A stretch of 23,750 bases of DNA, from the NCBI GenBank assembly GCA_002697475.1, contig NZVW01000038.1, positions 1-23,750 on the forward strand. The letters are read 5' to 3'. Both the position numbers and the translations under genes were made by a program. Below the pieces are notes generated by a model, which was given only the letters and a program-made list of their open reading frames with translations, was not told the DNA's origin and made no database searches. The DNA is from Aquimarina sp. Its GTDB lineage: Bacteria > Bacteroidota > Bacteroidia > Flavobacteriales > Flavobacteriaceae. Every line of letters begins with the position of its first letter. Positions within the stretch are counted from its first letter, which is position 1. Positions 8,708 to 14,967 of the stretch are shown one piece after another.

Positions 8708-8738
8708 CAAATATAGAAGATTATTGGGTTTTAAGAAA
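8708..8738 (-). promoter_or_regulatory. promoter of the SPOR-domain gene
   Basis: On the minus strand, TATATTTG (8715-8708) matches TAnnTTTG exactly. It is preceded, 19 bases upstream, by TTTC (8738-8735), which is 3 of 4 to the TTTG upstream element. The -7 box ends 22 bases before the ATG. Confidence 0.6.
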
Positions 8739-8781
8739 ATTTTATTATTGTCTTTCCGTAAATGGGAATATGGATAGAGCA

Positions 8782-8816
8782 TAAAAAATAAAGCGCAACT
8801 GATAGATTGCGCTTTA
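8782..8816 (-). terminator. intrinsic terminator of the 8838-10610 gene
   Basis: The arms 8789-8798 and 8807-8816 form a perfect 10-bp stem with GCGCAA at its core and an 8-base loop. Read on the minus strand, the stem is followed by a T-rich tract (complement of 8782-8790). It begins 22 bases after the stop of the secreted protein gene. Confidence 0.82.
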
Positions 8817-8837
8817 AATAGATATCATTTACTTAAT

Positions 8838-10610
8838 TTACTTTTTGATACAAGCACTATATATTTCCCCCATCTTTTTATGTCCTTCAAGGGTATTTTC
8901 AAATTCACCATTTTTGATGCGTTCTGCCAATTCTTTACATTTTTTATAAAAATCACTCATCTCATTTATAAATTTAGGAGACTCCATTTTTTTTGTGATT
9001 TTAATTCCTTTTTCTTCTTTATCCAATTTTAGAATAAAACCGTCAAAAGCTGTAGTTCTATCTTCATAAATTTTCACTTTATCCAAATCTTCTAATAATA
9101 AGTAAAATTTATGATTACCACCACCTAATGTAGCCATACTCATTAGCTTTTCAAGGGCATCTTTTTCAGTAGCAAAACTTTCATATTTTTCACCACTTTC
9201 ATTTATTGTGAAGCTATATAATTCTTTTGCCTTGATTTTTTCTCCTTTCATTTTCCCTTTCTTTTCATAGGCTACTAATAATTCCTTACCATAGTCTGTA
9301 CTTGGTTCTTCAGTGGTTTGCTGAGTGTCTACATCATAAACTTTCTTCATTTTGTTACCAACAAATTCGATATAGAGAGTACCTTCATATTCTAATTCTC
9401 CTTTTTCATTATATACTTTTCCTAAAAGTTTATCTATCTTGACTTCCTTTACTCCGGTGACTTTTTCTTTAATGGCTTCAGAAGAAGTATTGATATTATT
9501 TTCGGTATTTATAACTCCAATAAAAGGAGGTTCTACTTCTTTTTTTGTTCCATCTGAATTAAAGACTCTTTTGTAACCATCTTTCGCATTTAAAACATCA
9601 TTAAACATTAAACGAGTTACCTCTTGTCTAATATTGAAGTCTTTGGCATTATTAGCGTATTCTCTTGCCTTTTCAAACTCTTTATTTACTATTAATAAAA
9701 TTGCCTGATTGAATGTAGAAGCCCATATTACTTTGGCTTGTTTTTTATCGCTGGCATCATATTTATCAATAATTCTTTGGTTGAATTCTAAATGTTCCTG
9801 TATTGCATTTTTGGCATTATAGTAGTCATCAACTGACTCAATATTATTGTAAATATTTTGTAGAGAAATCAATAACTCATCTGACTTTGATTCTTCTTCT
9901 ATTTTGTTAAGAACATAATATCGCTGCTGTTTTTGTGATAATCTTAGATCAAATTGTTTTCGTAAATCTATTGCGGCTTGTTGAAGTAAACGAGATAATT
10001 GAGCTCCCAATACCTGCTTTTTGTAAGAAGGAGTGATATTAAATTTTTTCCCTTCATCAGTAATTATGAAATACTGCCCAACTTCTTCTTCTTTGACTTC
10101 TTTTATAGCACCGTAATGCAATTCATAAGGTTCTTGCTTTACTAAAGTAGAAGGTTGTCCTGTAGCCGGATCAATCACTCTTTCTCTTGTGTGATACTGC
10201 TTCTTGTAGATTAGTTTTGTGTTAGAAGGATCAGTAACTGATAAGTCTATAGACATTTTTGTGTTAACGGTAAATCTATAGTATTTTCTACCCTCTTTAT
10301 CTATATGTGGAGTTAAAGTCTTCGTTATAAAAGGTTCGGATGCTTTATAGTTAATTAGAAAACTTGGGTTGCTTTCTACATATGTAAGACTCTTAAAATC
10401 TAAAATTGAAGCAGCTTCTGAGTCACTCATAAAGGGACCCAAGTTTTCCTTGTCTGATGCTTTTATATAAAAAGTTTGTAAGTCAGATGGTAAAGGAATT
10501 TTAGGATAGGAAACCTCTTTTATTTCTAAAAACTTAGAAGAAAAGGATTGGGAATAAATTGTATTAACAGTTATTAGCAATAATATTAAAATACTAGTAG
10601 TTTTTTTCAT
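8838..10610 (-). CDS. secreted protein of unknown function
   Basis: I do not recognise this 590-residue protein. A Sec signal peptide (residues 1-20, cleavage probably after the IYSQ region) implies export. No lipobox, membrane anchor or C-terminal sorting domain is visible. The first 200 residues look beta-rich. A Lys/Glu-rich helical stretch follows (about 195-345, with RLLQQAAIDLRKQFDLR and EFEKAREYANNAK). The C-terminal part has short beta segments (VYNEKGELEYEGTLYIEF). The extreme C-terminus holds a Cys near residue 561 (KKCKELAERIKNGEF) and a second in the final SACIKK, which could pair. It is flanked by its own promoter-like element and terminator, so it is probably monocistronic. Confidence 0.8.
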   Translation of the reverse strand: MKKTTSILILLLITVNTIYSQSFSSKFLEIKEVSYPKIPLPSDLQTFYIKASDKENLGPFMSDSEAASILDFKSLTYVESNPSFLINYKASEPFITKTLTPHIDKEGRKYYRFTVNTKMSIDLSVTDPSNTKLIYKKQYHTRERVIDPATGQPSTLVKQEPYELHYGAIKEVKEEEVGQYFIITDEGKKFNITPSYKKQVLGAQLSRLLQQAAIDLRKQFDLRLSQKQQRYYVLNKIEEESKSDELLISLQNIYNNIESVDDYYNAKNAIQEHLEFNQRIIDKYDASDKKQAKVIWASTFNQAILLIVNKEFEKAREYANNAKDFNIRQEVTRLMFNDVLNAKDGYKRVFNSDGTKKEVEPPFIGVINTENNINTSSEAIKEKVTGVKEVKIDKLLGKVYNEKGELEYEGTLYIEFVGNKMKKVYDVDTQQTTEEPSTDYGKELLVAYEKKGKMKGEKIKAKELYSFTINESGEKYESFATEKDALEKLMSMATLGGGNHKFYLLLEDLDKVKIYEDRTTAFDGFILKLDKEEKGIKITKKMESPKFINEMSDFYKKCKELAERIKNGEFENTLEGHKKMGEIYSACIKK

Positions 10611-10641
10611 TTCTTATTTTGGGTTTTTTGTTAAATAAATG

Positions 10642-10649
10642 CAAAAATA
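10642..10649 (-). promoter_or_regulatory. -7 promoter element for the 8838-10610 gene
   Basis: On the minus strand this reads TATTTTTG, an exact TAnnTTTG match, 31 bases upstream of the start codon. No good TTTG element is present at the usual distance, so only the -7 box is supported. Confidence 0.45.
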
Positions 10650-10698
10650 TTGTATTTTTTTTAACACAGTGGGTTTTGAAAGAATTTAACTTTTTCTC

Positions 10699-10731
10699 AA
10701 AAAAAAATACAGCTCTATTGGCTGTATTTTT
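10699..10731 (-). terminator. intrinsic terminator of lysS
   Basis: An 11-bp perfect stem (10703-10713 with 10721-10731, core ACAGC/GCTGT) closes a 7-base loop. On the minus strand it is followed by a run of T (complement of the A-tract at 10700-10707). It lies 25 bases after the lysS stop. Confidence 0.88.
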
Positions 10732-10755
10732 GAAAGAATATTATAATAACCCTTT

Positions 10756-12447
10756 TTATTCACTCACTTCAACAATAAGATCATCTTCTGTTTTAGTTAC
10801 TTTAGTAAGTCCTAATTTTGACAATCCTTTCATCCCTTTATCCCAGGCCTTATTACTAAGACCTGCAGCATTTTTGAGATCCGCTAATGACATGGTTTTC
10901 TCTTTTTTAAGGATATCAAAGATTACTTTTTCGTTTTCATTAAGATCAAGAGGTTTTTTCTCAGGCTTCATTTGAGGAAAGAAAAGTACTTCCTGTATAG
11001 ACTGATTATTAGTTAAGAACATGATCAATCTGTCCATACCTATCCCCATTCCTGAAGTAGGAGGCATTCCGTATTCTAAAGCTCTTATAAAATCCTGATC
11101 GATAAACATAGCTTCATCATCACCTTTTTCGCTCAATTTTAATTGATCTTCAAAACGTTCTCTCTGATCGATAGGGTCATTAAGTTCTGAATATGCATTG
11201 GCAATTTCTTTACCACATACCATAAGTTCAAAGCGTTCTGTAAGTTCTGGATTATCCCTGTGTTCTTTACATAAAGGACTCATTTCTTTAGGGTAATCCG
11301 TTATAAACGTTGGTTGGATGTAGTTTCCTTCGCATTTTTCGCCAAAGATTTCATCGATCAACTTCCCTTTACCCATAGTGTCATCAACTTCTACACCCAT
11401 AGATTGAGCAGCAGCTCTGATTTCATCTTCAGTTTTACCTTCAATATCAAAGTCAGTAAAATGAAGAATAGCTTCTCTCATGGTGACTCTTGGATAAGGC
11501 GCTTTAAAATCAATATTGTGCTCACCAAATGTGGCTTTAGTTGTTCCATTAACTGCGATAGCACAATGCTCTAGCAATTGCTCACAGAAATCCATCATCC
11601 AGTTATAATCCTTATAGGCCACATAAATTTCCATAGCCGTAAATTCAGGATTATGAGTTCTGTCCATTCCTTCGTTCCTGAAGTTCTTAGAAAACTCATA
11701 TACACCGTCAAATCCTCCTACGATCAATCTTTTTAGGTATAACTCATTAGCTATTCTCATATAAAGAGGAATGTCTAAGGAATTATGATGTGTTACAAAT
11801 GGTCTTGCCGCTGCACCACCAGGTATAGGTTGTAGTATGGGAGTCTCAACTTCAAAATAACCTTTGTCATTAAAAAAAGATCTCATAGCATTAAAGAGCT
11901 TTGTTCGCTTAACAAAAACATCTTTTACCTGTGGATTAACAACCAAATCCACATATCTTCTACGATATCTTAATTCCGGATCAGCAAAGGCATCGTGTGT
12001 TTTTCCTTCTGCATCAGTTCTTGGTTGAGGAAGTGGCTTCAAAGATTTACTAAGAATTGTAAAATCCTTTACCATTACTGTCTTTTCTCCTACTTTAGTA
12101 GTAAAAAGCTCCCCGGTAACCCCAATAAAGTCTCCTATATCAAGTAATTTTTTATAGACGTTATTGTATTTTCCTTTGTCCTCTCCGGTACATATCTCAT
12201 CTCTGTTAAAATAGACTTGTATTCTGCCATCGCCATCCTGTAACTCTGCAAAAGAAGCATTACCCTGAATACGCCTGGACATCAAACGCCCTGCTATAGT
12301 GACCTTTTTACCTTCTTCATACTTCTCCTTAATCTGTTTTGAAGTGTGATCAACAGGAAATAAGGCTGCCGGATAAGGATCTATGCCTAGTTGACGTAAT
12401 GACTTTAGTTTTTCTCTTCGTACGAGTTCTTGTTCTGATAATTGCAT
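10756..12447 (-). CDS. lysS: lysyl-tRNA synthetase, class II
   Basis: This enzyme charges tRNA-Lys with lysine in the cytoplasm. The 563-residue protein has an N-terminal anticodon-binding OB fold (about 48-135) and a class II catalytic core. Motif 2 is FRNEGMDRTHNPEF (256-269) and motif 3 is GMGIGMDRL (466-474). The bacterial LysS core ends near FFPQMKPE (489-496). Another 65 residues or so follow, predicted helical and winged-helix-like (NEKVIFDILKKEKTMSLADL). I believe related Flavobacteriia LysS proteins carry such a tail. The open frame extends 45 codons upstream to 12582. I set the start at the ATG at 12447 because the extension is unlike LysS and lies across the predicted promoter (12470-12500). 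Transcription ends at the 10699-10731 hairpin. Confidence 0.96.
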   Translation of the reverse strand: MQLSEQELVRREKLKSLRQLGIDPYPAALFPVDHTSKQIKEKYEEGKKVTIAGRLMSRRIQGNASFAELQDGDGRIQVYFNRDEICTGEDKGKYNNVYKKLLDIGDFIGVTGELFTTKVGEKTVMVKDFTILSKSLKPLPQPRTDAEGKTHDAFADPELRYRRRYVDLVVNPQVKDVFVKRTKLFNAMRSFFNDKGYFEVETPILQPIPGGAAARPFVTHHNSLDIPLYMRIANELYLKRLIVGGFDGVYEFSKNFRNEGMDRTHNPEFTAMEIYVAYKDYNWMMDFCEQLLEHCAIAVNGTTKATFGEHNIDFKAPYPRVTMREAILHFTDFDIEGKTEDEIRAAAQSMGVEVDDTMGKGKLIDEIFGEKCEGNYIQPTFITDYPKEMSPLCKEHRDNPELTERFELMVCGKEIANAYSELNDPIDQRERFEDQLKLSEKGDDEAMFIDQDFIRALEYGMPPTSGMGIGMDRLIMFLTNNQSIQEVLFFPQMKPEKKPLDLNENEKVIFDILKKEKTMSLADLKNAAGLSNKAWDKGMKGLSKLGLTKVTKTEDDLIVEVSE

Positions 12448-12469
12448 AATTACTGCTATTTTAAGCCTG

Positions 12470-12500
12470 CAAAGATAATAACTATGCATTAATCTATCAA
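12470..12500 (-). promoter_or_regulatory. lysS promoter
   Basis: On the minus strand, TATCTTTG (12477-12470) matches TAnnTTTG exactly. A TTG (12500-12498) lies 20 bases upstream, matching the spacing of Bacteroidota primary-sigma promoters. The -7 box ends 22 bases before the chosen ATG and within the longer open frame, which argues against that longer start. Confidence 0.62.
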
Positions 12501-12644
12501 TCGCAGCGGAGTCTATTTTGCAGTTGTTTAAAATTTTACAATTCACGGAAAAATGGAGATAATTAGTAAATTTTTGTAACAAAAAAATAAGATGATTGTC
12601 CTATTAATTAGAAGAAAATTTTAATTTCACTAATTATTAAGAAT

Positions 12645-12800
12645 ATGAGTATTTGGAGAGTTTTACTGGCAATCTTTTTTCCACCTTTAGCTGTGGTAGA
12701 TAAAGGGTGCGGTTCAGTATTGATCGTTTTTTTGCTAACTTTATGTGGATGGGTACCTGGTGTCATAGCTGCATTGGTTATTCTGAATAATCCTAAATAG
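12645..12800 (+). CDS. YqaE/Pmp3-family small membrane protein
   Basis: This 51-residue open frame encodes two hydrophobic helices. It matches the Pmp3/YqaE (UPF0057) pattern: RVLLAIFFPPLAV (5-17), a KGCGS turn (20-24), then a second helix containing LTLCGWVPGVI (31-41). In this family the PPLAV and GW-x-PG segments are the most conserved, and both are present. The usual family length is about 50-60 residues. Members are inner-membrane proteolipids linked in other organisms to salt or cold stress and membrane potential. No such link can be shown here. It lies between lysS (divergent) and a lipoprotein gene 43 bases downstream on the same strand. I could not find a convincing promoter. Confidence 0.9.
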   Translation: MSIWRVLLAIFFPPLAVVDKGCGSVLIVFLLTLCGWVPGVIAALVILNNPK

Positions 12801-12843
12801 TATTATATTCTTCAAGAGAAAGGACTAACCAAATTGAATTAAA

Positions 12844-13608
12844 ATGAATAAGATAGTATCTCTTTTTTTACTGAGTTGTTTTTGTTTGCTTACTATTTCT
12901 TGCCAGTTTTCTGAAGAATTAACTTTAAATGAAGATGGCAGTGGTAAAATGTCTATCAAGTTTGACGGCTCCGAAATTATGAAAATGGGTGGCGAAAAAG
13001 TTTCAGAAAACAAAGAGGAAGATGTGGATACATTGATCGTTTTTAAAGAGTTTTTAGAGGAACATAAAGACAGTATTTCCAAGTTGCCTCTGGAAGAACA
13101 GGAGCGTTTAAAAAAGTTAGAAAACTTTAAGATGCACATGGTGATTAATGCTGAAGAGCAAGTAATGAATATGGATATGTATACTGATTTTAAGGATGTT
13201 TCTGAACTTGGAGATATTTTTAATAATTTTAAAACAGCAAGTGCTGTTGGTAAAAATGGTAATGCAACCAGTCAATCCGGAATGATGGATCCATTAGCAG
13301 GTAAAACTGAAGACGAAGATGCTACTAAAGTTTCTTACAGTTTTAAAGGGAACAAGTTTATTCGTTCTACGGAAATATTGGACAGGGAGAAGTTAAAAAA
13401 GGAGCTGGATAGCTTAGAAAGCATGAAAATGTTTTTAGCCAGTTCTAAATATAAACTGAACTATAGCTTTCCACGAAAAATCAAGAAAATCTCTAACAAG
13501 AATGCATTATTTGGTCAGGATGGTAAAAGTTTTGTATTAGAGATCGATTTTATCAAGTATATGGAAGATCCTAAATTACTTGATGTCGTTGTGGAATTGG
13601 AAAAATAA
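12844..13608 (+). CDS. lipoprotein of unknown function
   Basis: The 254-residue precursor has a lipoprotein signal with the lipidated Cys at residue 20 (LLTISC), so the mature protein is membrane-anchored. It begins with a beta segment of the form EELTLNEDGSGKMSI (24-38). This resembles the opening strands of LppM-type lipoproteins ('x-dGsG-x' hairpin), but the match is weak. The middle is acidic and Met-rich (QVMNMDMYTDF) with a Gly/Asn/Ser linker near residues 135-150. The C-terminal part has strands around KLNYSFPRKIKKIS. The next gene, lipB, begins 50 bases downstream with its own -7 box. No function can be assigned. Confidence 0.8.
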   Translation: MNKIVSLFLLSCFCLLTISCQFSEELTLNEDGSGKMSIKFDGSEIMKMGGEKVSENKEEDVDTLIVFKEFLEEHKDSISKLPLEEQERLKKLENFKMHMVINAEEQVMNMDMYTDFKDVSELGDIFNNFKTASAVGKNGNATSQSGMMDPLAGKTEDEDATKVSYSFKGNKFIRSTEILDREKLKKELDSLESMKMFLASSKYKLNYSFPRKIKKISNKNALFGQDGKSFVLEIDFIKYMEDPKLLDVVVELEK

Positions 13609-13643
13609 TTTCATAATGAAATACTGCTCTTAAGCTTTAGTCG

Positions 13644-13651
13644 TATTTTTG
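13644..13651 (+). promoter_or_regulatory. -7 promoter element for lipB
   Basis: TATTTTTG at 13644-13651 matches TAnnTTTG exactly. Only 7 bases separate it from the lipB ATG at 13659. Transcription would start at or within a few bases of the start codon, implying a leaderless or near-leaderless message. No clear upstream TTTG element is visible. Confidence 0.5.
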
Positions 13652-13658
13652 TACTATT

Positions 13659-14384
13659 ATGGCAGAGAAGAATAAAATTGTAGAAGTTCAGGATTTAGGG
13701 AAAAAGGATTACAAAGACACCTGGGATTATCAGGAAGAACTTTTTAAACATATTTTAGATATTAAGGTTAAAAACCGAAGGGAGCAGGCTGATCTTCAAA
13801 CGCCTAATTACCTTCTTTATGTAGAGCATCCGCACGTATATACTTTAGGTAAGAGTGGAGATGTTTCTAATTTGCTCATTAATGAGAAACAATTACAAGA
13901 AAAAGGAGCTACTTTCTATAAGATTAATAGAGGAGGAGATATAACATATCACGGGCCAGGTCAAATAGTAGGGTATCCTATTTTAGATTTAGACAATTTT
14001 TTTACGGATATACATAAATACTTAAGACTGCTTGAAGAAATGATCATACTTACTTTGGCAGAATATGGTATTTCAGGCAGTCGTAGCAAAGGTGAAACCG
14101 GAGTTTGGATTGATGCCGGGACCCCTTTTGCTCGTAAAATTTGTGCAATGGGTGTAAGGGCCAGTAGATGGGTGACCATGCATGGCTTTGCCTTCAATAT
14201 CAATGCAGATCTTGGCTATTTTGATAATATCATTCCTTGTGGTATTAATGATAAGGCCGTAACCTCATTAAATGTAGAATTAGGAAAGTCGGAGGTAGAT
14301 CTTGAAGAGGTAAAGGAAAAGCTACTGCTTCATTTTAGTACATTATTTGAAGCAGAGTTAAAAAAAGCAGCCAAAGTAAGTTAA
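13659..14384 (+). CDS. lipB: octanoyl-[acyl-carrier-protein]:protein N-octanoyltransferase
   Basis: LipB transfers octanoate from acyl carrier protein to the lipoyl domains of 2-oxoacid dehydrogenases and GcvH, the first step of endogenous lipoylation. The 241-residue protein has EHPHVYTLGKSG (56-67) and the signature RGGDITYHGPGQ (91-102, with H98). The catalytic Lys is K160 in ARKICAMGV. The catalytic Cys is C194 in IIPCGI, which forms the acyl-thioester. All catalytic residues are present and the length is normal. The N-terminus (KIVEVQDLGKKDYKDTWDYQ) aligns well with flavobacterial LipB as I recall it, supporting this ATG. It ends in a terminator shared with the convergent 14408-14905 gene. 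lipA is not in the window. Confidence 0.96.
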   Translation: MAEKNKIVEVQDLGKKDYKDTWDYQEELFKHILDIKVKNRREQADLQTPNYLLYVEHPHVYTLGKSGDVSNLLINEKQLQEKGATFYKINRGGDITYHGPGQIVGYPILDLDNFFTDIHKYLRLLEEMIILTLAEYGISGSRSKGETGVWIDAGTPFARKICAMGVRASRWVTMHGFAFNINADLGYFDNIIPCGINDKAVTSLNVELGKSEVDLEEVKEKLLLHFSTLFEAELKKAAKVS

Positions 14385-14399
14385 TTTAGCTGCTTTTTT
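14361..14399. terminator. bidirectional terminator between lipB and the convergent lipoprotein gene
   Basis: The A6 plus GCAGC arm at 14361-14371 pairs perfectly with GCTGC plus T6 at 14389-14399, around a 17-base loop. The left arm overlaps the last codons of lipB. The opposing gene ends 9 bases to the right, so one hairpin serves both strands. Confidence 0.85.
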
Positions 14400-14407
14400 T
14401 GGCTAAC

Positions 14408-14905
14408 TCAAAACAAATCATTGATTGCTGTACCGCTTTCGGTTAAGCTATTATTGGCTGAATTTTTATCATCATTATTTTCATTGCCATCAATGGCGAT
14501 ATCCGGATCGTAAGTAATTTGTAATACATAGTTCGGAGGGAACTCCCCCTCATCTGGAGATGACGAATTCCAGTTTCTGGTATAGGAAACAGTTAGTTGT
14601 TCTCCTGCATTTAGAGATGTAAAATTGACTTCTCCAATCAAACTTCCTGCAGAGGATGATCCAAAGGGCCTTTCATATAAAAGAATTCTTTGTTGATTTG
14701 TCGCGGAGACAAAATTCTCAGAGCCTATATTGGTCACAATACCTGTTATTGTCGCGGTACCCGCAAAATCAGTTTCTTTTTCTATTGAAAAATTTATGGC
14801 AGTGGCTTGTAAATCTATGTCCAATACTCTTATCGGATCATCATCTTCACAGGAAATAGCAATAATTGCTATACTCGCTAGTACTACTAATTTTAATGTT
14901 TTCAT
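14408..14905 (-). CDS. small lipoprotein with a CARDB-like beta domain
   Basis: The 165-residue precursor has a lipoprotein signal with the Cys at residue 19 (AISC), followed by an acidic EDDDP stretch. Acidic residues just after the Cys favour surface export of lipoproteins in some Bacteroidota, but that is inference here. The rest is beta-rich with ITGIVTNIGSENF (53-65) and LNAGEQLTVSY (99-109). This is reminiscent of the CARDB/Ig-like domain found in cell-surface proteins. The C-terminal tail is Asn/Asp-rich (NENNDDKNSANNS). The specific function is unknown. It lies 62 bases downstream of the larger lipoprotein gene on the same strand, with an imperfect hairpin in the gap. Confidence 0.78.
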   Translation of the reverse strand: MKTLKLVVLASIAIIAISCEDDDPIRVLDIDLQATAINFSIEKETDFAGTATITGIVTNIGSENFVSATNQQRILLYERPFGSSSAGSLIGEVNFTSLNAGEQLTVSYTRNWNSSSPDEGEFPPNYVLQITYDPDIAIDGNENNDDKNSANNSLTESGTAINDLF

Positions 14906-14911
14906 GACTAA

Positions 14912-14948
14912 TGCTTTATTGATTTACCTATTAGTGGTAGATAAAGCA
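14912..14948 (-). repeat. imperfect inverted repeat between two lipoprotein genes
   Basis: TGCTTTAT (14912-14919) pairs with ATAAAGCA (14941-14948). Inside it, TACC (14925-14928) pairs with GGTA (14936-14939). There is no T-tract after the stem on either strand. It is therefore more likely an mRNA structure or an operator upstream of the 14408-14905 gene than a terminator. Confidence 0.4.
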
Positions 14949-14967
14949 ATTAAGTCAACATTTTGAA

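Noticed and set aside
12448..12582. 45-codon N-terminal extension of lysS
   Set aside because: The extra residues do not look like LysS, and the extension runs across an exact -7 box with a correctly spaced TTG. The ATG at 12447 gives the normal family N-terminus.
12573..12598. Promoter for the YqaE gene (TTTG plus GATGATTG)
   Set aside because: The spacer is only 14 bases and the second element matches 6 of 8 positions.
12825..13139. Minus-strand open frame of 104 codons
   Set aside because: It is a shadow of the lipoprotein gene on the other strand, with Ser- and Phe-rich low-complexity translation and no family features.
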